A DNA stretch of 64,000 nucleotides from positions 372,001 through 436,000 of the forward strand of contig QPMI01000535.1 of NCBI GenBank assembly GCA_004431415.1. The letters run 5' to 3'. The position numbers were made by a program, and so were the translations under genes. This stretch comes from Cyanophora paradoxa. Its lineage: Eukaryota > Glaucocystophyceae > Cyanophorales > Cyanophoraceae. Each line of letters begins with the position of its first letter. Position 1 is the stretch's first letter. The notes below the pieces were generated by a model, which saw nothing but the letters and a program-made list of their open reading frames with translations, ran no database searches and was not told where the DNA came from. Positions 10,901 to 22,235 of this stretch are shown one piece after another.

Positions 10901-11494
10901 TTTAACCGGCCTCTCTTAGTTCGTTTGGGCTGCTAATTACAATTCGATGTAACGCTTCTTTTCTGGCGCCGGCGATTTATGAATGGTCATCAGCTATATA
11001 GATGCGTTATCCTGGTCACAAATTTATAGACGCCCATGACGAGTTCGGCGCCTCCAGATCCGTGGCCGTAGAACGTGAACGCTTCCGAACAAGCGCAAGT
11101 CACGCGTGCGCACCGGTGAGATCGCGACTGCATGGACGTCGTCTATATGGCCCGCAAGCACCCGCAGCTCTGCCCCGCTGTCCAGGTCCCACACGCGAAC
11201 CGTCTTGTCCTCGCTGCCCGACACGGCGCGCGTTCCGTCCTGCAGCCAACTCATTAACAGAGTCACCCGAGCCAAATTAAACACTCGATTTATGGGAGGC
11301 CTAGGAGATATGAGATCTTTTCCCTTTTCCATTCAACGTTTCGCCCCCGAATGACTAAGCATGCGCACCGATGAGATCGCAACCGACCAGACGTCGCCAT
11401 CATGACCCTCCAGCCTGCGCATCTCCGCCCCGCTCTCCAGGTCCCACACCCGCAGCGTCTTGTCGTCGGCGCCCGACACGGCGCGCTTCCCGTC
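7977..11494 (-). other. WD40 exon array: 14 exons, one repeat per exon
   Basis: Exons, high to low coordinate: 11494-11369, 11239-11114, 10821-10699, 10629-10504, 10444-10319, 10262-10137, 9984-9859, 9580-9452, 9363-9238, 9114-8989, 8877-8752, 8674-8549, 8476-8333 and 8165-7977. Ten are exactly 126 nt (42 codons) except small indels in 10821-10699 (123), 9580-9452 (129) and 8476-8333 (144). Each begins DGK or DGT, carries SGSxDKTLRxWDLESGAEL, then GH near two-thirds, and ends AISP or AVLP. All introns are phase 0. The preceding pentapeptide exon ends GHTKSVNAVAVTP, supplying the first strand. Fourteen repeats fit two seven-bladed propellers. Introns differ in length and sequence while exons stay alike, which points to exon duplication with continuing homogenisation or selection. 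Confidence 0.92.
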
Positions 11495-14400
11495 CTGCGT
11501 GGCGAGCAGCGCCAGTCAGGACGGATCGAAACACCCTTAAATTTTCGTGAATTGTGGCTTGCACCGCACCGGCGTCACAGCGACGGCGTTCACGGACTTG
11601 GTGTGTCCGTGGAACGCCGGGTGGAGCGTGACGCTGCAGCCAGTGAGGACAGAGCCGCGGAGGTCCGCCCCGCAGAGGTTCGCTTCGAGAAGGGTAGAGC
11701 CGGTGAGGTCCGCCCCGCGCAGGTCCGCCCCCGCCGCTTCCATCCGCTGCAGGTCGGCTCCCGGCACTCGAATGCCCCACAGCTGGCTGCCCGCGAAGCT
11801 GAAGCCAGCTGCGAAAAACCATGAACGTGATCAGCAGTAAAACTAAAAGCTAAATCAGAGCCGATCGCACCGCGATTGAGGATCGTGATGGCGTTCGCCG
11901 AAGCAGTGATGTCCCCCGGCGTCGCGTCCGCGCGACGGCTCTTCTTTATTAAGCGCAAAAGTTCCTGTTGCCATAAAAATGCATATGGGAGGGTAAGTGA
12001 TGATCATAAATGTTCCCCAAAGCATGATAATTTCTCGCTTGCGCACGTTGCGGTAGTTGACATCGGCGGTGCAATGGTCAGCGAGGAACTGAACGATCTT
12101 GGGCTCCTTTGTCAGCAATCTGATCGCGAGCCGCGCCAGCCGGTCAGAACACGCAGCGCGGGATTCGGAACAATAAAAAGCCCCGCGCAAGAACTCGCAC
12201 CGCAAGTGCAGAAGGCTCGGCTCCGCTCGCATGCTGGCTGCTCCGCTCGCGCCGATGCTTTGCACTAGATAGACGCTCTGCAACCTTGCGCGCGGCCGTG
12301 ACCTAGCCTCTCTCTCAATCGCCTGAGACAGACGATGGTCAAAAACTTGTAGGACAGGCGCAATTTACATGCAAAAAAGGATGAAGCACCGAGCGAAACG
12401 CGTCAGAACCATCCGCGTACGCGCCCTCCGCGACGAAATACTCGAGGAGAGTCTGTCGCTGGCTGTCAGACCGACAAGCTACAATTTTCAAGGCCTCGAA
12501 TCAATATTCGAAGGCGGACCTTGTGGAGGAAGCGAGCGGCGGTGCCGCCGTCGACGTCCCGCGCCTTCGACACGCGCATCGGGCAGTTCTCGCGGCAGAA
12601 GACGCGGACGGGGTCCGTCGCGTCGGAGAGGAGCTTGACGCAGCGCTCCAGGTCCGCGCTCGACGGGCTCCGCTGCGCGGTCGCGGTCGCGGGCGCGGCC
12701 GAGGACGGAGCGGCATCCGGGCCTGTCGCCGTCGCCGTCGCCTCGAGACCGATCGACATCGGGATGTACTTGGCGCTCTTGGGCTTCTTCTGCGGGCAGA
12801 GAACTTCCGAGACATTCGCCTGCGCGCGATCGCGAGTAATCATTAAATTGCAATTCAAACAGCGCCGGCTTCATTATCGTTATATCATTGCAGATCCGGT
12901 CGTACTTTGAACATGGAAGTGGCGAGGTCCTTGCAGAACTCGAGGCAGTAATCTTGGAAATCATCCACCTCCCAGTCTCTCAGAAGTCCTGATCGATCGT
13001 GCGAGCACTTTAGCTTTAAGACCAGAGACCGACCGCGGTATTAAGACGTCTCCACACCGTTTTCCTTGGCCGCCGCCGTCGTGGACTTGTTCCATTGCTG
13101 CCTAAACCAACGCTGCGCACGCGCATGGACATTAATCCACACGCAAATATAATGTTCCAAAGCGAGAACATATTCATCGTCGTGTATAGCAGACCTCGAC
13201 GAATTTCTGGTAGAGTTCGCGGATGGTCAAGAAGTACTTGGAGGCGACCTTGACGCTCCCGCCCCGCGTGCGGAAGAGCTCCTCCTGGCTGCATCGGGAT
13301 CGCAGTGCCGGTAAGCCTATGTGAACTGCGGCGAGCGAGCATAGGCACGCGCATGAACATGTATAGCACACCGGCTCTTCAAGATTCTTGGCAGTGATTC
13401 CACCACCATGCTGCGCGTCGAGGCGGTTGCAATTGTTTCTTAGCGAGAAGATTCCCCCACGCGAACTGAGAACCAGCGGGAAGATACCTGAGCGTGAAGG
13501 GGTTCTCGATGAGCGCCGCGGTGCCGGGGACCTGCGCAATGCGAGCCACGTACTCCTCCACGGTCCACGTGCAGTCCGGGTCTCGCTTCCCCTCCGGCGC
13601 GCCGGGCCCGCGGGCGCGAATGTACTGGCCGATGTAGTCCTCGACCTGCCGCCCGACCGCGAACGCTCAGCGTCGGCGGGCGCGATCCAGAATCGCTTAA
13701 GCCGACGGAGGCGGCCTCGGGTACCTGCCCCGCATCGAATGGGTGCGTGCAGACCTCCTCCAGCGGCTCGCCCGCCGCCGCAAATAGCGACTGCAGCAAG
13801 GATCGGGTATAACACGGCGCAAACGTTGGATATATACGAGCGCAGCGCACGGGATAGTCGGACTGGGCGGCGAGGTACGCCGAGCGGCAGGTGACGACGG
13901 CCGCAGAAGCCCACTTGCCGAGCTCGTTGCCGCCGCCGCCGGCCGTCCAGAGGGCGGGCGGGCGGCCGCCCCCGCACTCCAGCTCGTCGTACGCGTCCAG
14001 CAGCAGCACCAGCCCGCGGCTGCGCAAGCAAACTGTGAGGGGCGGCAGAGGCCAGGGCGGGCAGGCGGTCGGGGCCGGCGGTGCCTCTCGCGCAGGGCCG
14101 GCAAGTCGGCCTCGGGCAGGCCGAGAGCGCGGGCCGCCTCCGCCCGCAGCCCGCCCGCCGCCCGCTCCCTGGAGAGGTTCGAGAGGCGCAGCAGGCACGT
14201 GACGGGCAGGCCGCCCTCGCCGGCGGGCGGCCGGCCGCGCGCCTCGGCCCACTGCGCGCAGGCGGCGCGGTGGAGGTGCGCGAGGAAGGTCGACTTGCTG
14301 GAGCCGGGCTCCCCGCGATGAGCACCACGCGGCCGGCGCCGGCGGCGGCGCCGCTGGCGGGGACGGCGGGGGCGGTGCCCCGGGCGGGGAGGCGGCGGCG

Positions 14401-17352
14401 CAGGAAAGCGGCGACGTGGCCGAAGAGGTCGACGACGACGCGGCGCGCGACGTCCGCCGTCGCCTTGGGCGGGACGTACAGCGCCAGGGCCTGCGCGGCG
14501 TCCTCGTCCCCCAGCTCCCCCCGCGCGTACTGCGCAGTTGCAAGAGCCGGCGTCAGGATCGGCTCACGATCGTTGGAGGGGCGGGGAGCGCGCTTTTAGG
14601 ACGGCTTCGCAAAGGGACCGGTCCGGGGCGTCTCGCGCGAGGCGAGCGATCGTGTCGCGAACGAGCGCCGAGGATCCGCGAGGTGCCCCGGCCGCACCGA
14701 GCGCCTTCGGGAAGCGCGGAACGGGTACAGCGTTCTCCTGTCAGGCGGTCACGATCATAATCAGGGGCAGGGCGGGAGGAACGGAGGCGGGGCGTCGATA
14801 TCGCACCGCGGACGGCACGCCCAGGAACTTGCACGCAGCGGCGTCGGATGCCCTCTGCGCGGCGCCGCCGGTCGCCCACATGCGCTGCAGCGCCGCCACG
14901 GCCGCCGCCGCCGCCGCCGCGTTTCCGCAGCCGTTCAGCGCCGCCAGGTTGGCGAGGGCGCTCGCGACGACGCCGAGGACGTCCGCCTTCCCTGCCGCCG
15001 CGGCCGCCTCCGCGAGGCGCTCCATCCACTCGACGGCCCCCGCGCCAGCGCCCCGCGGCCTTCGCCGCCGTCGGCCTCGGCGACCTGCGCACAGAGCGCC
15101 GGCGCCGATCGGCGGACGCTCTCGAGCCGCGAGGCGCGCCGGGCCGCGCGCACCGAAAAGAGGGCGGCGCAGAGGGCGGCTGCGGCCTTCGGGTGGCCGG
15201 CGGCGTCGGCGAGGGCGCCCGCCTCGAGCTCCGCCTCGAGCTCCGCGAGGTGGCCGCCCTCCGCCAGCGCCGCCAGCAGCCGGGCCACCCGGTACCTGCC
15301 GCCCCGCGTCGGTGATCATGAGCCCCGCCGGCCGGGGCTTCAGCGGAGGCGGCGGCGCAAGCTAGAGGGCGCGGGACGGCACCAGCACTTCTTCTTCTGC
15401 GGGCCGCCGACGCCGAGGATGAGCCTGAAGTCGGCCCAGAATTCCCGCAGGTCGTCCACCAACTCGCCCCCGTCGAGCACCTCCTGCGCTTCGGTCGACC
15501 GAAGGCGAGGCGCGGGGAGGGCCGGGCGAGGACGGCGCGGCACCTTCGCTTTGACGGCGAGGTCGATGGCGGTCGTGACGCCGAAGCTCGAGACGCCCTC
15601 CAGGACCACCTTCCCCGCCCGGTACAGCTTGTGCACCACCCGCCCTGCCCGCGGCCGGCCGGCCCGTGAGTGCGCGCGGGACGCCGGACAAGACGCACAG
15701 ACTCACCGAAAGCCTTCGCGCGGCCGAGGGCGTCCTGCAGCGGGTCGTAGTCCGAGCGGGCGGCGGCGAGGGCCTGCCGCGCGAAGCTCGCCGCCGCCTC
15801 CGCCCGCCACCAGCCGCAGCGCTCGAATCCCTTCAGCAGCGCGTCGAGCTCCCGCACCGTCCCTTCGTAATCCACCGCAGGCGCTGCGAATCGCGCGACG
15901 TCGACGGGCCGCTGTGCGCGCGGGCAGGGCGGCGGGGCACCGTCGGAGTCGAAGCCGGCGCCGTCGCCGCGGGCCTCGACGGCAGCGAGGACGGCCGGCA
16001 CGAGCCGCAGGTAGGACAGCGCGTCCACATCCCCCGGCGAGGCCGCCGTGACGCCCTTCAGCTGCGACCGCGGGCCGCCGCGCGCGTCACGCGGCGGGGC
16101 GGGGCGGGCGGGGAGGGGCGGGGCGGGCGGGGCGGGGCGGGCGGGGCGGGGCGGGGCGGGGCGGGGCGGGGCGGGCGGATCCGGATCCGCACCTGCTCGA
16201 TGCAGAACTCGACGAGGCGGGCGCGGTCGGTGGAGGTGAGCGTGCCCCGCGGCAGCCGCCCGAGCACGTCCGCCAGCGCCCCGACGCGCGCCGGCGGCAC
16301 CCGCGCCAGCACCGTGCTCCTCCCGAGCGACAGCAGGACATCCAGGAGCTGCGAACAGGCCGCGCCGCGGCGTCAGTGGCGGGCCAGAGACTTCGCGCCG
16401 GCGAGCAGGGGCGGGGCGGGCGCAACGCTGCGGGAGAGCTCGGCGTCGCCCGAGAGGACGACCGCGCAGACGTCGGCGAGCGCCGCCGGCGAGTCCAGCG
16501 TCTGCTCCGCGAAGACCTCGACCGCTGCGCGCGTTCGCGTGATCACGAGGGCGCCCGCTTGAGCTTGAGGAGAGGCCCGGGCGGACAAGCGCGCGCAAGC
16601 GCATATGCATGCGCACCAGCGCGGCACGCTTCCTTCGTCGCCTCCAGCGCCTTCGTAACGTCCCCACCGTACTGCCTCCGCACCAAGGGAAGCTCCAGAG
16701 CGAGCCGCAGGGGCGCGTCGACGTCGGGCCCGCTGCCCGCCCGGCCGCGGGCGGCAGCCGCTGACGCCTCCCGGAGGAGCCCGCAGAGGCCCGCGAGCTG
16801 CGCGACCGACGAGGCGTCCTCCAGCGCATTCAGCTTCTTCAGCTCGTCCGCCCCGCACACCCACGCGAGCCCCGCACGCCCACGCGCGGCCGAATGGGCC
16901 CCGAACGGCGACTTCTTAGGAGCTGCGCGAGCCGCGGGTGCTTGCGCTGGAGCCGCTGCATGCGCAGCTGAGGCCAATATGCCGCTGGGCTTGGCGTTTG
17001 CAGCTACAGCCGATGATCCGTTGCTGGCCGCGATTGGCGCGACTGAAGCTGCGCATACAGCGCTGCAGCTGACGGCCGCGGCGGCTCCGCTCGGCGTCTG
17101 AGGCCCGAGCGGAGACCCCGCGCGCGCTTGCGCATCATCTGTTGGGCTCTTCTTAGCGCTGTCGGCTGCTGGGGCAGCGTTGGTCGTCTGCAGCTGAGCC
17201 TGTCGGACGCCCGCCGCTGGAGGACTCGCGGGCATCGCGGGGCCTGCGGGTATCTGCTCCTTCTGCTTCTCCTTCTTCTGCTTCTTCTCTTTCTTGCGAA
17301 CAGGCGCGGCAGCTCGCGCTTTGGCTGCCGAAGACGAGACACAGCAGCCCAT
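7977..17352 (-). CDS. NLR-like receptor: acylated N-terminus, NACHT, pentapeptide repeat, 14 WD40 repeats
   Basis: Predicted STAND-type NTPase receptor: the NACHT module would switch on nucleotide exchange, and the C-terminal repeats would sense ligand. Start at 17352: MGCCVSSSAAK fits N-myristoylation at Gly2 with palmitoylation at Cys3/Cys4. A Lys-rich stretch (VRKKEKKQKKEKQKEQ) follows, so a membrane anchor is likely. From about 16.9 to 14.7 kb come Ala-rich helical exons. The NACHT domain spans about 14.4-13.2 kb, then helical exons, an exon with LTKEPKIVQFLADHC, the pentapeptide exon (11808-11570) and the WD40 exons. Many joins are phase 0. Oddities: a one-base deficit in the P-loop (14311-14314), a possible frame break near 15050, and uncertainty about the 3' end. 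It is therefore either a pseudogenising copy or carries homopolymer sequence errors. The domain order is secure; exact exon limits in 12-17 kb are approximate. Confidence 0.75.
11570..11808 (-). other. Pentapeptide-repeat exon joining NACHT region to WD40 region
   Basis: The acceptor CAG lies at 11811-11809 and the donor GTGCGG starts at 11569. It reads AGFSFAGSQLWGIRVPGADL, then repeated A(D/N)LxG units (GADLRGADLTG, EANLCGADLRG), then the first WD40 strand GHTKSVNAVAVTP. The upstream exon (about 11940-11870) ends NAITILNR and splices to it in frame. The chain NAITILN - FSG - IRIPGADL - (A(D/L)LxG)n - GHxxxV is a linker I know from NACHT/pentapeptide/WD40 proteins, so the three modules belong to one protein. 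Confidence 0.85.
13190..14360 (-). other. NACHT NTPase domain segments
   Basis: The P-loop region (14332-14285) encodes VVLIAG and then, after a one-base shift at the G-run 14311-14314, the remainder of a Gx4GKS-type loop ending SKST. Walker B is at about 14019-13979: RGLVLLLDAYDELE, with the acidic pair NACHT proteins use. Sensor 1 follows as VVTCRSAYL (about 13880). The winged-helix-like part contains EEYVARIAQVPGTAALIENP (13561-13500), and a later exon has ASKYFLTIRELYQKFVEV (about 13240-13190). The intron before the Walker B exon has GAGAG / GCACCG as its only in-frame donor, that is, a GC-AG intron. Confidence 0.8.
16091..16178. repeat. (GGGGC)n simple repeat inside an intron
   Basis: GGGGCGGGCGGGGC-type repeat with no A or T over most of its length. 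On the minus strand it follows an exon ending EFCIEQ at a GTGCGG donor, so it lies in an intron of the NACHT-WD40 gene. Strong G-quadruplex potential. Confidence 0.8.
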
Positions 17353-17862
17353 CGCGTCCGAGCGCTCCAGCTTCGGCAGCTCCAGCTTCGGTTGCTGCTG
17401 ATTCCGATGCGCAGCTGCGCTCCAGCGGCGTCGTACGCGTGCCCGCTAGTGCTCGCATGGCTGCTGCTCCGAATCGAATCGGCGCTTGTTGCACTGTACC
17501 CGGGCTGCGCGGCATCGGAAATCAGAGAGCCGGCCGCCGCATGAGTTCTTCGAGAGATCGAGAACGCTGCGATCGAGATTCGAGACTCTAAAGCGCGCGC
17601 GCGGCCCGAATTAATATTCGAAACGCGTATGCTTGCAAGGGCAAGTTAAATTACTTCCGCCAAACTACTAGTACTAGTCCGAGCGCTTTTCTCAAGCAAA
17701 GTCAGCGGAATTGCAAACGAGAATCATTGAATCGCAATACTTACAGGCTTGCATGCTTAAGGCTTAGAGGCTTACATGCTTAAGTTAGGTTATGCGGCGA
17801 ATGCTGAAGACATTAATTAAAGCTACTTAAACTTGAATGCAGCCAGGGGGACGACGGGCCGG
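17353..17862. other. Intergenic between receptor kinase 3' end and NACHT gene 5' end
   Basis: About 510 bases. The part next to 17352 is the presumed promoter/5'UTR of the NACHT-WD40 gene (GC-rich to about 17600). The rest is AT-richer with CTTAAGGCTTA-type short repeats near 17750-17790. No gene seen. Confidence 0.5.
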
Positions 17863-18205
17863 TCAGCGGGCGACGACGGCGGTGGACAAGCCCGTTGGGA
17901 CGCGCCCCGGAGGGAGGACGTAGGTGGCCAGCAGGTCCGGGGGTTCGGGGTACGAGGAAGAGGGGCCGGGGGCCGGGGCGGGGGCGGGGGCGGGCGCCAC
18001 CGCGGCCCCGGGGTCCGCCCTCCCCCCGCCGTCCTCGTGGATGGCGGCCAGCGCGGGGGCGAGGGGCGTGGGCCGGCCGGCGCAGGCAGAGGAGGCGTGG
18101 GAGAGCGTTCGCCCGAGGCCCCGGTGGGGCCGCGGCGGCCGCCCCGCGAAGAGCACCTCGCGGACCGCCGCCGCGGATTCGAACCTGCGGCCGCCGCGGG
18201 TTGGG

Positions 18206-18241
<36 letters not shown>

Positions 18242-21200
18242 TAAGGAGGGGGGTAGAGTCGAACCGCTGCGCGGGGTCCCTCCGCAGCATGCGGGAGAGG
18301 ACTGAGGCGAGGTGGGAGGAGATCGGGAGGCGCGCGGCTGCGCGGGCGCCCGTCAGGAGGGGCGCGGCGGGGTGGGGCGGCGCGGCGGGCGGGGCGGACG
18401 GGGCGTCCAGTCGCAGAAGTACTCGTACGTGGGTCGCGCCCGCGTCAGCAGCTCCACGCACGTCGCCGCCAGGCTGCCCCCAGGTCGGCGGCGCCCCGCG
18501 GGGACGGGAGAGAGGGGGGCTAGGGGCACCTGTAGAGGTCCGAGGAGGGCGTGGGGTACCCCCGCCGCTGCTCGGGGTCGCTGTAGGCGTAGGTGCCGAT
18601 CTGGGGGCGGCGGGTGAGGGGCGGGGGCGGGGGCGGGGCGGGGCGGGCCGCGCCATGGTGGCCTGCTCCCAGTCGGGCCGCGAGGTCGTCGAGAGGCCGA
18701 AGTCGACAAGGTAGTAGTCCCCTGCGGCCGCCGTCAGGAGCGGCGGCGGCGGCGGCGGACGGGCGGGGGGGCGGGGCACCGTCGTCGCCGGCGATGATGT
18801 TCGATGGCTTGACGTCCCTGCGGCGCCCTCAGCGCCGCCCCGCGCCCCGCCAGGGCGAGCGCGACGCGGGGGGCGGCACCTGTGCAGGATCCGCTGCGCG
18901 TGCACGTACGAGAGCGCGTCCGTCATGTCGTCCAGCAGCCGCAGAATCTTAGGGCAGGGCCGCGCGGCACCGTCAGCCACCGGACAAGGGTACAACGACA
19001 GACTGTGCGGAAAGGGGGGTACCTCGGACTCGTGGAAGGGTCCCGATCGGTCCTTCATGATCCGCTGCAGGTCGCGCCCGGGTACAAAGTTCATCACGTT
19101 GTACAGGTCCCCCTGGGAGGTCGAATCAAGAGGGGTACGGTGACGAGAGGGGGTACGGCCTTGCCTGCCACCGGAACGAGCCGAGGAGCTTCGGCACGCA
19201 GGGGTGGTCGAGGTTCTCCAGGACGCGGCCCTGGGACGGGGTACCGCGTCAGCCTCTCGGGGGTACCGGCACCGGGGAGGGGTACACCTCCTCGAGGAAG
19301 AGCTCCGCGGCCTTCTCGATGTGCTCCTCGTTGCCGTTCTTCTCGAAGAACGTGAACTGCGGGGGTACGGCGATGAGGGCGGGGTGCGACGAGCTCGGGA
19401 GGATAGAAGCACCTTTTTGACGACGCATTGCTTGCGGGACGGTGAGTGGAGATCGATGGAGACCTGAGCCCTCGAGTTGGCGGCGGCGCGACGGGACGGG
19501 CGGCGCGGGGGGCGGCGGGGCGCACGAAAGCGGTGCCGAACTCGCCGCCGCCGACCCGCGACACGGGCCAGAAGCGCCTGTTGATCGCCTGCAGTTCGCG
19601 GTGCGTGAGTAGGGGATGCAAGATAACGGCGGCAGCAGGGATGCTCGCCAGCGGGGCGCGGCAGAGGGGGCACGTCGCGTCGATCGCGTCGGCCTCGGTG
19701 GCGCAGCCGCCGCCGCGCTGGTTGCAGCGCATGCAGATCGACCTGCGCGGCCGCCTCCCCTCAGAGCTTCGCTTCGGGATCGCTTAGAGGCGGGACGCAC
19801 GTCTCGGCGAGGGGCCCCGCGCTGGGCGCCGACGCCAGGTTCGACGCCATGCGCGGCACCGACGCGTACAGCGAGCTGCGCGCCCCCCTCAGCTCAACTC
19901 CGATGCGCATGTAAGATCGAGGGGAGGGGTCGGGCGTACTTGGCGTGGGGGAGGCTGCCGGGCGTCGTCGTCGGGCTGCTCGCCTTGATGGCCGTCGACG
20001 AGGGCGGCTGCGCGGGGGCGGGCCGATCAGGGAGGGGCGGCAGGCCGCCGGCGCGCCTCCTCCGTGTCGGATTGCACCCTGAGGCCGCTGGGGGCGGAGG
20101 CGAGGCCGCTGGGGGCGGAGGCGAGGCCGCTGGAGAGGCCGACCTCCGAGTCTGTGGGCGCCAGCGCTGCGGGGCGGCCGTCCCGGCTTCAGGAGGCGGG
20201 GCGGGGCGGGGTGGGGCGGGGCGGGGCGCGTCGGCCCTCCCAGTCTAGCCGCAGGCCGGAGGAGGAGCGACGGCACGCACCGGAGGAGCTGACGCGGCGC
20301 CTCTCTGCGCCCCTGCGGTGCGCGCCGACGACCTTCCACGCCACAATGGCCGCCGCCAGCACTGCGCAGCCTGAGCGGGGGCGCGGGACAGGTGGCGGGG
20401 AAAGGGGTACAGCGCACCCGCGATCGCGACGCCGCCCGTGACGACGCACGCGACGATGACGACCATCTGCGGGAAGCGGGGTGCGCGTTGAGCTTCTCGG
20501 GGGATGGGAAGGTGTCCGGGTACGCGCGCACCGTCGAGTCCGAGGCGGGCGGCGCCGGGGCAGCGGGCGTGGTGTTGCTTGTCGGTGCGCCCCCCGCGGC
20601 CCCGGTGCTCGTGCCTCCCGCCGTCGAGGCGCCCCCCGTGGACCCGGCAGCCGTGGTACCCCCCGTGGTTCCGGTGCTCGCGGTGCCCCCTGCAGAGGTA
20701 CCGGAGTTCGACGTAGATGTACCCCCCTGCGGCCGCTCAGGGCGCCGCGGAGCTCCAAGGCGAACCGAGGGGGCGGCCGCACCGCAGCGGAGGCGGAGGA
20801 GGCGCCGGCGACGGTCTCAACGTTGGCGGGGTCGAGGAGCGTCAGTGAGCTCGCGGAGCTGAGGAGGACCGAGTTCGCGTTGGTCCCTGCACCCGCGTGA
20901 CGTCAGCCGCCGCGGCTCCGGCGCTCGAGGCGCGCGAGGCTTGGGGCGGGGTACCGCTCTGTCCGAACACGACGGCATCGGCGCTGATGGGGGGGGTCCC
21001 GCGCCGAAGGTACTGGACAAGGCTCTGGGTACAGGGCAGCCTGGTGCAGTCGTTCGCTGCGCCGGCGTCGGCGGGGGCGAGGCGGGGGGCGCCGGGGAGG
21101 GGGGGGGGGAGGGGGGGGGGGGGGCTCCACGCACGGGTGTTGACTATGTTCACGACGGGTCCGACGGTGAAGCTGACCCCCGGTTCGCTGGGTTGGAACC

Positions 21201-21782
21201 GGTACTGCCCCACCTGCGCCGGCGCGGGTCGAACGGAGAGGCGCTCGAGCGAAAACTGATAGCGCCCGGCGGCCTGCGGGGCGCCCGCTCTGCCGGCACG
21301 CACCGCCAGATCTTGGAGCTGGACGGTCAAGTGGCCCCGCTTGTGCTGGACCCCCGAGATCGTGCGGAAGCAGAAGCGGCTGAGCGTCGCGTCACCCCGG
21401 ACCTTCCCGTCGCTGCTCGCCCCGAGGTAGCACTGCGCGGGGCGGGGCGCCGGGCGACGGGCGCCGGGTCGGCAACGGCGGGGCTCGGGGCGTGCGAGGC
21501 GGCCCGCGGCGGGCAGACGGGGCGCACCGGGTAGATGGAGAATCTCTCCGGGAGGCCGCCCGACGCGTCCCACGTCAGGTTCAGGAGCACGACATCGTTG
21601 CCGGGAATCACTCGCGTGACTGTGACGTCCGTGCCCGCCGCCGCCTCCGGGAGCAGCGCGAGCAGCACCGCCGCCGCGACAAGAGCGACGGCCGCTAATC
21701 GCTGTCCGTGCGCCCAGCCGCCGGCCGCGCGACCGTGTGGGGCCGGGGCCGGGGCCGGCGGCCGCGGCGCAATAGCTGTCAT
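17863..21782 (-). CDS. Receptor-like Ser/Thr protein kinase with RING-like zinc motif
   Basis: Predicted single-pass membrane kinase. ATG at 21782; the hydrophobic segment RLAAVALVAAAVLLALLPEA is a signal peptide or anchor. The ectodomain exons contain GNDVVLLNLTWDASGG, CYLGASSDGKVRGDATLSRF and ANDCTRLPCTQSLVQYL. A Ser/Thr/Gly stalk (about 20710-20540) precedes a TM helix split by an intron: MVVIVACVVTGGVAIA joined to VLAAAIVAWKVVGAHRR. The cytoplasmic part has SGLASAPSGLASAPSG, then a zinc-type ICMRC...CATEADAIDATCPLCR motif (about 19740-19650). The kinase follows: glycine loop VGGGEFGTAF, VVKKV lysine, hinge YNVMNFVPGRDL, catalytic HRDVKPSN (joined across an intron), VDFGLS and YSDPEQRRGYP, ending near DPAQRF. 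All catalytic residues are present. TGA at 17865-17863. Introns start GTACCCC or GTGCG. The kinase is firm; one continuous receptor is a hand-spliced model. Confidence 0.7.
18208..18240. repeat. G33 homopolymer in a kinase-gene intron
   Basis: Thirty-three consecutive G on the plus strand. On the gene strand it is a C-tract in the intron between DPAQR and FESAAAVREV, close to the acceptor, so it may serve as a C-type polypyrimidine tract. Its exact length may be uncertain in sequencing. Confidence 0.9.
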
Positions 21783-22235
21783 CCAACGGCCGGCGGAGAG
21801 ACGAGGAAGCTCAAGAAGAATTGCCTTTCATTAAATGTCTCTCTCTTGCTGGCCTCTCGAGCTACGGGGTGAGGCGGCCAGGCCACGAGCCGCTGAGTGT
21901 CGACGTCAAGGCAGGCTTCTAAAGCGAGGGAGGCGGGCGAGGGCCGGGCGAGGGCTGCTGCAGCACGCCTGACTCACAAGCTGGCAAGTGGCAAGCACGA
22001 CGCCCCTGCGACTTGGCTGCCAGTCGATGCCGACGAAAGGCCCGCGGACAGCTAGCGCGGCGTTCGACGAACTACAACTCTGAATCTACAGCTCAGAATC
22101 TACAACTGTGCTCGAACTGAGCACCACCCGGGGAAGGGCGAACACGGTTGCAGGCTGATCCAGTGCAGCTGTACCCGGGATCGTCGATTCCCGGACTCCG
22201 AATCCACCAGCGGGCTTCCGCCCCCCCGAAGCGAG
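21783..22235. other. Divergent intergenic region
   Basis: Lies between the starts of the minus-strand receptor kinase and the plus-strand lumenal protein, so it should hold both promoters. I see CTACAACTCTGAATCTACAG-type short duplications at about 22070-22105 but no recognisable TATA element. Confidence 0.5.

Noticed and set aside
15666-16562. Plus-strand open frame of 298 codons within the NACHT gene region
   Set aside because: Antisense shadow of GC-rich minus-strand exons, which show family motifs and splice signals while the plus strand shows none.
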